This document shows positions 46,583 to 58,542 of a DNA stretch of 64,000 bases, one piece after another. The DNA comes from Absidia repens (Eukaryota > Mucoromycota > Mucoromycetes > Mucorales > Cunninghamellaceae). A model generated the notes under the pieces. It searched no databases. It saw only the letters and a program-made list of their open reading frames with translations, and had not been told where the DNA came from. The position numbers were made by a program, and so were the translations under genes. The number at the start of each line of letters is the position of its first letter. Position 1 is the stretch's first letter. Where the stretch lies: contig MCGE01000001.1 in NCBI GenBank assembly GCA_002105175.1, positions 3,410,001 to 3,474,000 on the forward strand, read 5' to 3'.

Positions 46583-47623
46583 AAGAAGGGGGTGGTTTTA
46601 GCGGACAGATCGAATAACAAATAAAAATCATTGATTTTCTTACCATAAATCAAAGGCCGAAGAATATACAATATTTCACCAAGGTTGCCTAGCCAAGAAA
46701 GAATATGGACCATTTGTGGAGGTTGTCGTAGTTTCTCCGGTGTTAATACTTTGGACATCAAGAACGCATCAATATCTTTCGTCGAGTCAGGTCGGTCAAA
46801 AACAAAAGAATCCTTCAAACACGTCCATTCATTCCCCGTCCGTTCTCCTCGATACAAATTGCTTTTGCCAGTTTTTGTTTCCAGACTTGCGGGATCCACA
46901 TCGCGTTGTAAATGGGTGGGTGATAATGTCATACGATCCTGGGTCGATTGTAATAATCCTAATCGTAAGAGAACCCTATAATAAAAGATTCTTTCTGTTA
47001 TATCGCTGTATTCCCTTCCCTCCCTCTTTTGTTTTTTGCGTTCGTTCCTTTCATTTTTATCAAGTGACTTACTTAAAAGATTCCAAAAAGGCAATGATTT
47101 TCCATTGAGCGCGGTTTCCCCATTTTTTCCGTACACCCATTTCAATCAAGACTTGCGTATAAGCGATAATAGATAGGAAGGTAGACGCCGTCTTGTTCCA
47201 TTTTGACCGTTGCTTCCAGAATAACAGATACTTGTTGAAGGTTGAATCTTGTGCAAGTTCTGGTTGGTTCAGTTCTTTAGCTTTGTGTTGTGCTGCTCGT
47301 CGCAAGATGGAGGTGTGATAGAGTCCAACCAGGTTCAACGCCGCATAAACTATGAAATTCATAAATGGAATCCTCTTTTCAGTGAATGAATAGATATTTT
47401 GTTTTTGTTTTTGGTGATGTATTTACCTGCTTGAGAAGCGAACTCGGCATCGTGGAACCGACCTGCATAGAAAGCAAAGTGAGTATAAATATTATTATTA
47501 CACGCTCTCAGATAAAGACTCACCTGGTAAAATATAAGTGAGGGAGCGTAAAGAGGATTCAAATGATGTGATTTGTGCAGCATTCTTAATAAGGAAGTTT
47601 TCGTATTGTGCAAGATATTCCAT
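46209..47623 (-). CDS. PEX16: Peroxisomal membrane biogenesis protein PEX16
   Basis: The model is complement(46209..46543,46644..46975,47073..47349,47427..47462,47524..47623), 359 residues, all introns in frame, one exon only 36 bases. Conserved features are the N-terminal YENFLIKNAAQITSFESSLR, SLTYILPGRFHDAEFASQA, the central ALNLVGLYHTSILRR, LLFWKQRSKW, IAYTQVLIEMGVRKKWG and WKIIAFLESFKVLLRLGLL, then ILRPLIYVLCILKYGQRSWKPW. PEX16 inserts or receives peroxisomal membrane proteins with PEX3/PEX19. Intron 4 contains CA and GA microsatellites at 46544-46581. Confidence 0.9.
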
Positions 47624-48859
47624 TTTTTGTACTGAAAGAGAAAGAGAAAGAAAGGCAAAAGCTGGCCCGTTATTTTTTTTTAAAAAAACGTCGGAATTCC
47701 AAATTTGGGCCACCAGCATTCGTTCGATATTTGAAGGCTGGATGACTCGAGAGATGCTTCCTGATATTAAAAATATACTCATAAAACAATTTTTATTAAT
47801 AGTCTTCCATATTTTTATTTAGCATACACACTTATATGCTAAAAATAAAGAACACTTGTAAGTTTCTTCTCTTGCGTAGAAGAACAGGGGGTGTGTATCT
47901 TGACCATTTTGACATTTGTCAAGTTGAATCTGTATTTTTAATCGCCGCAACCAACAGAAAATGCCCCTGAAAAAAACAATAACATACGCATGCATACGGC
48001 TCACTCATTTTAGTACGATTATAGATATTGTTTTTTGATATATATACAGGTTTGGTCCCCAGGAGTTGTATATCAAAGTGCAAAATGACAGTAACGGTTT
48101 TTCCAGTACCAGTTCTTCCATTCGTGGCTCTCGGGAAAAAAACTTCGTGTTCTACATAATGAAGTTTTAAGAAATAGGACTCAAAACCAAGAACTGATCA
48201 AAGGCAATTTCGAAATTGGTATCATACATACCGTGGCGACTAGGGTTTGGCTTTGCTAAAGCTTGATATGCTAATATGGTGCCAACACTTTATACCTAAG
48301 TATCCCGACATCAATCTTGAAAGCCCAAGATTTTTTTATATATATTACGCACTTGAATTATATAGAGGCCATGGCAAACCTGAATCCGTATTTTTTTTCT
48401 ATCAACTTTCATTATAAACAAAATAATTTTAGACATTTAAAGTTGGTTGGTCCGGGGTGTAAGGAGAGTGGGATTGAGACACTTGGGTTGCTCAGGATAC
48501 ATAAAGGGCAATAAATACTCACATGGTGCTTCATATATGGCAATGTAGTGCGGAGGTTCGATTGAAAACCGAAGAATGTCAATGTATTTTTTTCTGACAA
48601 CGCAGATATATTGGCTGTGGTAACTATGTATGCATTCCTGTGTTTTTAACAATTGCAAAATGTTTAGTCGTTTTTTTGCCAGATTATTTTGTTCGCCCTG
48701 GACCAAAAGACCAAAAAAAGTTCGGCGGATATTTTAACAAAAAAAGCTCATGAGTTTTGTTTTTAGCCAATAAGAAACCCTTTGTTTTCTTTTTCCTCTT
48801 ATTTTTTCAATAAAGTATTGGACATCTTGGATGATTCAGGAGCATTTTGAAAAATGCAA
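47624..48859. other. Gene-poor spacer
   Basis: AT-rich, several short frames, none with coding character. No repeat-family core is seen here. Confidence 0.45.
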
Positions 48860-49300
48860 CACAAACATACAAGGGAATCCTCTTCCATTTTGGATTTAAG
48901 ATTTGGAACCTCCCATTAGAGCAGGCAATATGCTGCGATTCATCCTACGGAACCGTCATTAGTTTAGTGTTAGTTGTACATATTAACGTCTGAATGAACA
49001 ATGTCTTGTCTTTTTATCATTGGTATATCTCTCTCATTCAATTAGTCTATCCTTCATCAGTAGATCATTTTTATATCCGTCATCTCATTCATTTTGGTTA
49101 GCGGTGACAATCCCCCAGTTTATGTTTGTTTCTACTACAGTAAAATATTTCCTTTTATTTTTTAAATCATAACCAGTAACTCAAAATCATGTTGGTAGCC
49201 GAACCTCTTCACTTTGAGATTGTATATCTAATGCCAACCAACCCCTCTCTGTGTGTCAGACATATATCATACCGTCACTTTGAAGTGTCGTATCGAAGTT
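48860..49300 (+). repeat. Dispersed repeat, diverged fragment R6
   Basis: Fragment without a centre: GGGAATCCTCTTCCATTTTG (degraded core) at about 48874, CATTAGTTTAGTGTTAGTTG, ACGTCTGAATGAACAATGTC at about 48984, then a sub-repeat with ATCTCTCTCATTC. It abuts the fold-back copy R7/R8 after about 290 bases. Confidence 0.5.
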
Positions 49301-49579
49301 TAAGTCTTTCGTTTTTTTTATTGATGATAATAGAAAAGAATGGCCAATACACACTACAACTATAATATGCTATACCATGCTAATATGGCTACTAAGATGA
49401 TTGCGTGCATTGAAACAATTAAGATTTATTCGGGTTATAAGCTGTTTGCACTATAGCAGGAATCAATTGAAAGTAATAAATTTTATAACGAGATATGTAA
49501 GATTAATACAGATCTGTTATAAATTTAGGGAGTTCACTATGGCATATCATTTATATCTGAATGGTCTAACACCATGCCT

Positions 49580-51370
49580 AAATGTATAATCAAAAAAGGG
49601 CAATTTGCTAAAAAATATTGGCAGATTCCAAAAATAAAGGTGAAGGATTGCATTGTAACAGGAGAACTAGCGGCAGGGCCCACAGGTAGAAGCATGGGGA
49701 AGACTGTTGGGAAAACTGAAAATAATCAACACTAACCTAAAGGGACAATTGTAAAATGGGGAGCTAATACACTGTATAAGGCACGAGAAAGACTAAAAGA
49801 CATCTGTTATTAAAGCAAAACAAGGTCGACTCTGAATAAAAAAGGGATCTATTGTACAAGAAATGAGAGAAAGACTAATGGGACATTTTTTCATTGAATC
49901 AAGTAAAATATATATGTTTTATTTAGATGTAGATTCAAACTATGGACAAAAATAATATCAAACTAAGCTAAAGAAAGCTTCAAAAAACCAAACTGATGGT
50001 AGTCCCAAATCCTGAATCCAAAATGAAAGGGTTTCCCCATGCATCTTGTAATCCCTGATCTGAAAACGCTTCTAAACTAGTCCTGAAACTATTCCAAGTC
50101 CACCATAATCTCGAAGAAATCACAATGGTAAAAAAAAAAAGACGGGAAAAAGTATTCAAAGCGAAAAGAGAGCCTAAAAAATGGAGGGAAATTTTTTTTT
50201 GGGTAAATAAAACTTCACGTGGGCTGGCTTTGAAAGTCCCATTTTCTCTCTGCCGCCTATTCTATTTTTAAAGCTCTCTTTCCGCTTTGAATACTTTTTC
50301 CCGTCAATTTTTTTTTTTTTTTTCACCATTGTGATTTCTTTGAGATTAAGGTGGACTTGGAATAGTTTCAGGACTAGTTTAGAAGCGTTTTCAGATCAGG
50401 GATTACAAGATGCATGGGGAAACTCTTTCATTTTGGATTCAGGATTTGGGACTACCATCAGTTTGGCTTTTTAAAGCCTTCTTTAGCTTAGCTTGGTATT
50501 AGTTTGTTCATACTTTGTACCAATATCTGAATAAAATACGTCTCTTCTTACTCCCTTCAATTGATGACAAATATTCCATTAGTCTCTTTAATGTCTTGCG
50601 CAATAGATCCCTTTTCTACTACCATCTCCCTTTTTTGATTTAGTGTCGACCATTGTTTTGCTTTAATAACAGATGTCTTCTAGTCTTTCTCGTGCCTTAT
50701 ACAGTGTATTAGCTCCCCATTTTACAATTGGCCCTTTGGATTATTGTTGAAAGCAGTCTACACGTTAGTCTCCCTCATGCATATTCTAATAGATCCCGCA
50801 CTGGAATCCCTTGTTACAATGTTTAGTTTTAGTATCTACCGATATGCTGCAATAAAAAATATGTTTTTATAGCCCTCCCTTTGGCTCATCATATAATAAG
50901 CAATGTCGCTATTGTAGCTGTTTTTATAAAAGCCTCCCCAAACATTTGCATTTTAGATCACTCACTATGACTACTCTGCCTGCCGTGTTCCACGAATTGG
51001 TTGACAGTCTCAAAATCACTTACTATCAAAGATAGTCATATTTCTAATCGACTTTTCATATAAATGAGTCTACGTCATGCTGTGCGTGTAGCCACTTCTA
51101 TAGCACATTTTACAATTGCTTTCCATCTTATCTATGACTGCCTACATCCCCCCTGGAGTCCTAGAAGCAAGTTGACAGCTCTAGACCTTTACACTATTAC
51201 AGTTCTAAAATTATTATTAGTCAACCTATGTAGTACTACCAGCCTACCTCACTTCCACTAGGTTGGACATATTGTATATATTCAGCATGATATTTCTTAT
51301 TTATTAGTTTTTGCATGTCGTAAAATTAATCAGACGATGCGTAAACTGAAGCCTGTTTAGCTCCAATGTA
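49580..51370. repeat. Fold-back repeat locus R7/R8 (two inverted A arms)
   Basis: Left arm (minus) 49580-50180 and right arm (plus) 50265-51370 are inverted copies of arm A around a centre of about 85 bases that contains CACGTG at 50216-50221. Matching landmarks include CAAAGCGAAAAGAGAGCC / AGCTCTCTTTCCGCTTTG near the centre, both cores (GGGTTTCCCCATGCATCTTG and CAAGATGCATGGGGAAAC), and TTTTATTTAGATGTAG / ATCTGAATAAAATACG. Sub-repeats continue outward. The arms look more alike than any other pair of copies. Right-arm remnants extend to a TTTTTGCATGTCGTAAAATT end. Confidence 0.8.
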
Positions 51371-51956
51371 TCGTTTATGAAGATACGAAAAGATCCCGAG
51401 GATATCTAATTTCCACCAAAAACCACACTTCAACGCTTTCCCCCTGACACCCAGTAGATCAATTTTTTTGGAGGTGTAATAATGTTTTGAATTCGAATTT
51501 AAAAAACTGTGACATTTATGGTTTGATTTATGCTCTTAATGAAATGCACCATATGATAATGGGCAATATATGATATTAAAGGCAGTATGCTGTCATATCA
51601 TTCATGTGATAATATCATACTCAAATTGTAGAACGATTATCTGTGATACAAATGTCTGTATGAGGTTGTGCTGGTAAAACAAATATTTGGATGCCTTTTA
51701 TGGCTATCTAGTGTATATAGTGGATTGAAACATGGGTCCAAGTTTACAGAGTGGTGTCAAAACAGGACCTTCTACTAATACAAATGTATATACTTCTTCA
51801 CATGCAAGTCAAACACCCTTGCCATAAAAAATGCCAACAATCATAAAGTCATACAGTCATCAAGTCATAAAAAAGTAGCCCGCATATATGTATTTTATTG
51901 ACGCCATAAAACAAACCACAAAGCTTGCTAATACTACTACTACTACAACAACATTT
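51371..51956. other. Spacer and SQS1 3' UTR
   Basis: A minus-strand AATAAA (TTTATT 51894-51899) lies 58 bases beyond the SQS1 stop. Otherwise AT-rich with nothing recognisable. Confidence 0.5.
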
Positions 51957-53449
51957 CTAGGTCCCAAGTCCTCGTCGTTTGCCCCGAATCACTGCTTCAA
52001 TTGGATCGGTGATGCCTTCTTGATTAGAGCCCAGACCACTTCCTTCTTTCCAACTACCAAACAAAAAGAAACATCATTGAGTGACACCCTATATTACTGG
52101 ATTTTTGTTTTTCCGCATTTCTTACCCCATTGCCGCCAGCATACGATGGCCTACATTTGATCCCGTGATTGGTGCTGCATTTAATGCCACAATAGAGCCA
52201 TGTGTAGATACTCCAAGATCGCCGCCACCAGCTTGCGATTTCTTGCCAGAGTTAATACTTTTTTTGGATTTCCCTTTCGTAGAGGAGGCAACTGAGTCCA
52301 GTCGATGTTTTCGTAAAATGTTGTCCTGTGCCTCCATGTTGTTTTGTGCCTGGGCAATAAATCTATCAAGTTGACGTCGATTCTTTGGAATGGATGTTTT
52401 GTCGGTCTTTGTGATAATGGGCGCTCTATTGTTTCATAGAAAAAACGATGGTTAAATATATGTGTTTCATTCTCCATTTCAAAAACTATGACAGCATTAC
52501 CTTGATTTCCCACTGCCCACACTTTTCGACTTCAAACGGTACGCGGTGGCCAGCAAATGAAGTTGTTTTCGACAGTTCCTGGACATGGGGGCGAATTGAT
52601 AGCTACCAGCACATATAGTACAAACAGTTAGTACAAAATACAGATATAATGTAGCCCCCCCCCCCACAGCTCCAATTCATCCTGGTAGGATTACCTGTCC
52701 AATTGGTCATCATTGATAAATTCTTGAATACGGCTAAATTGGGGAGGAGGGGGAGAGAAGATAAGAGAAGGATAAACGTTGAGTACAAAACAAAACAACA
52801 AACGCAGGATGATATGTGTAATATTTTTTACCTGTCAATTTTCAAAATTGAAATCGATTCCGCATCCTCTTGATCCTTCTTGGCTTGTTCCTTAGCCTTA
52901 GTCTTGGCCTTGATTTCCCGCTTCCTTTCGTTCTTTTCGCGTCGTTTTTGTTTCTTTGCAGCCTTTTTATCATCAGAAATCCGGTTCTGCGTACCTGAAA
53001 ACAAACAAAATAATAATAAAGAAAGGTCAATGGTTCATTTCATTCTATTGTTGCCACGCAATTCTGTCCTTTTTTTTTGGCACGGTGTTTTACCTTGATT
53101 CAGCCCAGATGGAACATCCATCAAGCTATGTTCCAAGACAGTTCTAAATGCATCAGCTGAGATTTCATCATCATCGTCATCGTCACCATTTATCAATCCA
53201 TGATTGGTAAGATGCTGCTCTTCGTCGGCTAATAATTCAAGATCATCCATATCGTCCAATTCGTTATAATCATGTTCCTTCCCCAGTCCTTCATGCTTTT
53301 GAAGAAAGACATCCAATTCGTTCAATGTATCGTGATCCAAGCGGTCCAAGTAATCAAACAAATCTTGATCGTCACCATGATGGTCTAGGATTTGCAATAT
53401 ATCTTCTTCGGTCAATTGAACATTTTCCATATAATCACGCATGACGGCC

Positions 53450-53484
<35 letters not shown>

Positions 53485-54435
53485 GAAATCGAAATCGAAA
53501 TCGTCGTCACTGTTGCTTTCGCTGTCCATTTCAGTTGCCTGATTGTCATCGGAAGGGTATGTCGCTTTGATATCATGGTTGTCCTGAGTCGTATCCACGT
53601 GCTGAGAGATGGGTTCCTGGTGAGATGTTAATGCTGAGAGTTGGAGAAACACATCATCATCAATATCCATATTTCCAATGTCCGTATGAAGATTGTTCAA
53701 ATCGACGTCTCTTTCTTCGTCTTCTTCATCATCGGTATCAACGACGTCTTCCGTACGGTGCATCGCTTGTAAAGTGTTGCTGCTTTCCATCGCCATTTCC
53801 AATTGATTCGATTCGTTCCACCGATCTGTTGACTGGACAAAATGTGTTGCGGTGGTAGTAATATATGAATATTCTCCAGTTCCTTTTGCTGCTTTCCTTC
53901 TATTCGTTTTTTCCGCCTTTGGCTTCGATTGGACGTTGTTACTGTCGTTGATGCTGTTAAATGGTCGACGTAGTTGCTTGAAATCGTCATCATCGGCGAG
54001 AACAGGATGTTTGAGTTGGTTCTTGTGCTTCGCCTTAGACTTTTTCGGGAGTTCTAAAAATAAATAGGTCGAGAATAGAGGATAGAGGATTAGCACGATG
54101 GTTGCATATATGTGTGTAGTATTGTACATAAAGGAGATGGACTAGCTTGACAGTTACCCCCTTTCCAGCTTACGTTTTGATCCAATGCCACCCAATCCTT
54201 CAATTTCGATGTCGCTGGAACTATCAAATTGGCCAAATATTATAAAGTCGTCACCATCGTCAGAGTCATATTGTTCACCCATGGGATACACAAATCCGTA
54301 GCTTGAAGGATATAAAGTGCGATTTCGACCACGACCGCCACCACCAATCGCATTACCACCGCGGTAAGATCCACGATTGCCACCACGACCACGACCACGA
54401 CCACGGCCTCTTCCTCGTTGTCCATTATTGCCCAT
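51957..54435 (-). CDS. SQS1: R3H and G-patch protein Sqs1/Pfa1 (Prp43 activator)
   Basis: The model is complement(51957..52053,52126..52425,52501..52602,52695..52733,52832..52994,53094..54053,54174..54435), 640 residues; six introns all keep the frame. The order is an RGG-like N-terminus (GRGRGRGRGRGGNRG), a long acidic region with poly-Asp, a basic coiled coil (KRREKNERKREIKAKTKAKE), an R3H domain (about 463-508, INDDQLDSYQFAPMSRNCRK, LLATAYRLKSKSVG) and a C-terminal G-patch (about 605-640, GHRMLAAMGWKEGSGLG, then GRKRRGLG-like IRGKRRGLG). Sqs1 stimulates the DEAH helicase Prp43 in splicing and ribosome assembly. Confidence 0.92.
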
Positions 54436-54642
54436 GGTTGATTTAATAAAAATAAAAATAAAAATAAAAAGAGTGGAGACGTCAAAAAATATCAAGTGTA
54501 AAAAGATAGGAAAGAAGAAAAAAAAAAGGATCTGAGTTTTTTGAGTAGTTTTATTTTGGCAAGCGGAGTCACATCATCAACTGCGGTGGATTCAGATATA
54601 ATGAAGGGCAGATGTGTGACTATACAGTATAAAATATATATC

Positions 54643-55808
54643 TATATATCTATATATAATTCAAAGATGGAACAAATGAAGGGAATATAAACTAAATAAA
54701 GAGGTAGCAAAAAAGTGGCAGGGACAAGGAAAACCAATACACTATAATAATGAGACCAGCACCATCCAGGGCTTGAATAGCGCATAAACCAACCCAACAC
54801 TGTCAATGCATCCCTAGTGCCGAGAATCCTGGTTGAGAAAGGGGGCCACCATTTTTGACGTAGTACCACAAACCCAATTACCGAAAGAAAGAAGAATCCA
54901 TACCGTAGTTCATAATCCTGCAGCCAGTCCACAGACCTGATTTTTGAAGCCTAGAGATTGCTTGGTAACATACGCAGTTCAGCAAGGTAGGAGTTGAAGT
55001 ATCACGATAATAAAAAAGAAGAGCACATCTCCACACAGCGCATCTATCCACAGGTTCGATCAATGGGTGTATCAATGTTGTTGTAGTAACAGTAATAGTA
55101 GAGTTGTTTGTGGATGGAATCGATGGATGGTTGGAAGGTGTATGTGACAAACGGAGTGCTGGGAAGTACATACTCGTTGTTGCTGGCGCAGTAAACTATA
55201 ATAGCATGATGCTTAGTGCTGTCCGTTTGTTTTATTATCCCGGACGGTTGTTGGTTAAAGGTGAAGGTGCAGATTTTTGAGATAACAATACGGGCCAATC
55301 GTGTACCGTTCATATTTGCAACAACTAGAACAACAAACCAGATGTCAGTAATTTTTTTTTGGTTTAATTTTTTTGCCTAGATTCAGGAACCTACTTACAG
55401 TGACTCATTTCCCAATTTCAAGCAGCCATGCTTCCATATTGATAACTGGCTGGTATCCCAAGCTTTCAATGAAAAAGGGCTTTCATAAACTTCATTCTGC
55501 AGAAAATGGTTTCTGACACGACAATGGTAGTAAAACAGTCTCAAACGTATATACATTAGCTAATTCCATAAAAGTTGAGATTATTGTAAAGGTTGGAAGG
55601 AGGAAAGAACGAAGACGCGAATCCAAAAAAAAAAAAAAGCTACTTGAGAAATTTGGATCCCGACCAGGTAGACCATCGCTCCAAAAAAAAAAAAAAAAAA
55701 AAAAGGCCCAAAAATAGTAAAACATCAACGAAAAAACAAACTCACAAAAAGTTCTGCGCTGCGATCAATCCCGTTGTAATGTCTAAAGCGAGTTTGACTT
55801 ATCTTCAT
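54643..55808 (-). other. Unresolved multi-exon gene candidate
   Basis: Several minus-strand frames here look coding but I cannot join them with confidence. From ATG 55808 (MKISQTRFRHYNGIDRSAEL, donor GTGAGT at 55745) a plausible path continues with RWSTWSGSKFL, then a frame through NEVYESPFSLKAWDTSQLSI to a strong GTAAGT donor at about 55400. Downstream there is a Thr/Ser-rich stretch and a C-terminal frame with WLQDYELRYGFFFLSVIGFV and a long hydrophobic tail (YSVLVFLVPATFLLPLYLVY). That would suggest a membrane protein of unknown family. It could instead be a decayed gene or UTR. Confidence 0.3.
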
Positions 55809-56706
55809 TGACCCAGTAGTATATGTATGACCCATGCTCGGCAAAAGGTTCAATTTCTCTCCTATTAAACTGCTGCGTCATGGTTTCGGGTTCCTTAATT
55901 ATTGCATATGATATGCACAAAAAAAGAGATATATGATATCATCAGTAACGTACAGCTTCTCTTTTGAACACTACAGTATCGTGCCTGAGCAGACAATAGT
56001 ATTGACCTCATTATAATCATGATCAATTTAAAAATATTCATTTATCATCTAATCCTATTGTCACACCATTTCTTCCTCTAGTCTCATTTTATTACCTTGA
56101 TGATCAACGTTCATTTAAAATAAGAAAAATCGAACAAAGAGAATTCATCAGCGCATAATTTTTCTTTTTATCACCAATTTCATTGTATTACATCGATGCA
56201 CAGTATCACAGTGTAACGTGCGGGGTATAAAAACGACCTCTTCCTTCAACTTCAGTCTGCTCCAGTAAAAAAAAAAACACTGGGTTGGATTATGCCAAGA
56301 AAATTTATGGAAACAGGGTTCATCCGGTATGATACACACTGGTCGTATGAATAATAAAAGATATAAGGACCATGCATTTACTTTTTTTTTTCCTTTAAAA
56401 AAAAGAATAGATTGTAATAAATAGTGTCTAATTGAAAAAAATACAAGACAGGAAACTGGAAGTAGTTAAATCGTCAAGATGGACCTTTCCTAATACAGTT
56501 TATATCATACACATGGAATATCATGGAAGATGCCCATTTTCAGGGCAATTGTCTCGATCGCGGTTACAAACGCCGATAGAATGCGGACGTTTAATGTTCA
56601 CTTTTTTGATATAAAAATTCTTTCATTTTAGCTGTCATCCCATTTCCCTTTTTTTTTTTTTCCCTTATTCCAACTTACTTTCCTTTAATCCCCCTACCTA
56701 ATAATC
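55809..56706. other. Spacer and promoter of GPI protein
   Basis: AT-rich, no gene. An ATATAAAA box at 56609-56616 precedes a C/T-rich leader and ATG 56707. Confidence 0.5.
56609..56616 (+). promoter_or_regulatory. TATA box of Ser-rich GPI protein
   Basis: GATATAAAAA, 91 bases before the start codon, followed by the pyrimidine-rich stretch typical of strongly expressed fungal genes. Confidence 0.55.
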
Positions 56707-57502
56707 ATGTTCAAATCTATCCTTGTCGCTATTGCCGCTGCTGCTTTCGTTTCTGCTGAAAACATTGTGAGCATCACTGCTCCTCTTTCCAACAATGTCT
56801 ACACTGCTGGTGGTCAAGCTATTATCACCTGGTAAGGATTTATTCTTTTTTTGTATAATTTTGTTTCTAAAAACAACCACCCCCTTACTCACTTTTTTTT
56901 TTTTTTTTTAAACTGAAAGGATCAACCCTACCGTGGATACCATTTCTCAAATTCAATTGTCTCAAGGTCCCAGCACCGCTCTTCAACCCGTGATGACCGT
57001 CGCCAAAAACGTCTCGGCCTCTGACATGCAATACACTTGGCAAATCCCTACCACTCTTGCTGCTGGTTCTGACTGTAAGTTTCTTTTGTTTTGTATTATA
57101 TACAAAAAAAAAAAAAAAAAAAAAAAAGTGACAAAAGGAGATGTGACAACTCGCTGACATGATATTCTTTTTTTTTTATTGTTTCACTTGGTTTAATTAG
57201 ATGCTTTTGTGTTCGGCACCTCCCCTAACCTTTCTTACACTGGTCAATTCACCATCAAAGCCGCTGATGGCTCTTCTCCTTCCTCCAGCGCCGTCTCCTC
57301 CGGTGCTGCATCCTCTTCTGCTGCTGCTCCTTCTTCCTCCGGTGCTGCTGCTTCGTCCTCTGCCAAATCCAGCGCCTCTGCTTCGTCATCTTCTTCTACC
57401 AGCGCTTCCTCTTCTGAAGCTACCAGTGCTGGTGCCAAGGTCGGTCCCGTTGCTGTCTCTGCCATGGCTGTCGTCGGTGCTGCCGCTATTGCTTTGATGT
57501 AA
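56707..57502 (+). CDS. Ser-rich GPI-anchored Kre9/Knh1-like wall protein
   Basis: The model is join(56707..56831,56920..57074,57201..57502), 193 residues. A signal peptide occupies about residues 1-17 (MFKSILVAIAAAAFVSA). The following domain (ITAPLSNNVYTAGGQAIITW, then QLSQGPSTALQPV and YTWQIPTTL) matches the N-terminal module of Kre9/Knh1 family Ser/Thr-rich GPI proteins. A Ser/Ala-rich stalk of about 65 residues and a hydrophobic tail (VAVSAMAVVGAAAIAL) with no charged end form a GPI signal. It should be O-mannosylated and sit at the plasma membrane or wall. Codons are strongly biased to C-ending forms, suggesting high expression. AATAAA lies at 57573-57578. Confidence 0.88.
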
Positions 57503-58375
57503 AAAAGCAGTTTATAGAAAGTTAGCTTAGTATTATTTATTATATATATCTTCTTCCCACACACAATCTTTTAATAAAAATAAAAATAAAAAACGTTGTA
57601 CTTTAAAGTATCAAACCATTCTATTTTTGTATTGTGACAAAAAGCATGATGTTAAAGGCAATCTTATCTATCTCTTTATTGTTTGGTTTTCTTCTTTGCG
57701 TTTTTTAAGGCAAACACGTTCCTTGATTTCAAATCAGGAAAATTTTTTTCTTCCTTCTTTTTTTTTAGGGTGATACAAAGAAATAAAAAAAATCGCCATT
57801 TCAAAAATGGATCAAAGTGCCGCACATCACCTCAAAAAAGGGTGAATCTTCATAAACCACAATAAAAAAAACAATCAACACCTGCAGCCAAAGCACTGTC
57901 TTGTCATGACGTTGATTGGTTAAACGGTAAAAGGTCTGACTATTCCATTAAACCACGATTTATTTTCCAAGAGAAAAAGAATCCATGTTATTGGCTATCT
58001 ACTTACTTGTTAAGAAGTCAATCAACCCTGCTTCCGCACAGACCCTTTTTTTGAAGAGACTCTATCACGCCATTCTTCAAATATCACCCATTTGTTTAAA
58101 AAGTCAAAGTGACCCCATTTCTCCTTGTCCTCTGCAACCACAAAAAAAAAAAAAAAAAAAAAAATAAGGCCAAACTTCATAATCATTTCAAAGTAACCCT
58201 CATCACCGTGTCTACAGATGCACCAAATAAAAACAGGGTTTCGGTCAAATGAACACCGACGCACCAACCGTCTGTTCCCCGAGGACCCAGAAAGGCGGAG
58301 ACTGATAGATAAAAAGGAAGTTTATTTTTCATGTGCACTGTATATAAAAAGATGGGGGATATAAAACAAGGAGGG

Positions 58376-58410
<35 letters not shown>

Positions 58411-58542
58411 AAGGAATATAACAACAAAGCAATAGTAGTAGTAGTAATAACAGTAATAAAAAAAACATAACGGACATTCATATCTATCTAAGGACAGTGA
58501 AACTAACTAACTATGAGATAAAAGTAAATCTGTATGATTTTT
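57503..58542. other. Convergent intergenic region
   Basis: AATAAA at 57573-57578 (plus) and TTTATT at 58321-58326 (minus, WDR26 gene). A-runs lie at about 58141-58164 and 58380-58408. No gene. Confidence 0.55.

Noticed and set aside
53440..53490. Possible error in a poly-Asp (GAT/TCATCA) run in SQS1
   Set aside because: The frame is intact across it and acidic tracts are normal in this family.
57244..57564. 106-residue minus-strand frame rich in Ala/Glu
   Set aside because: Antisense shadow of the Ser/Ala-rich GPI protein exon.
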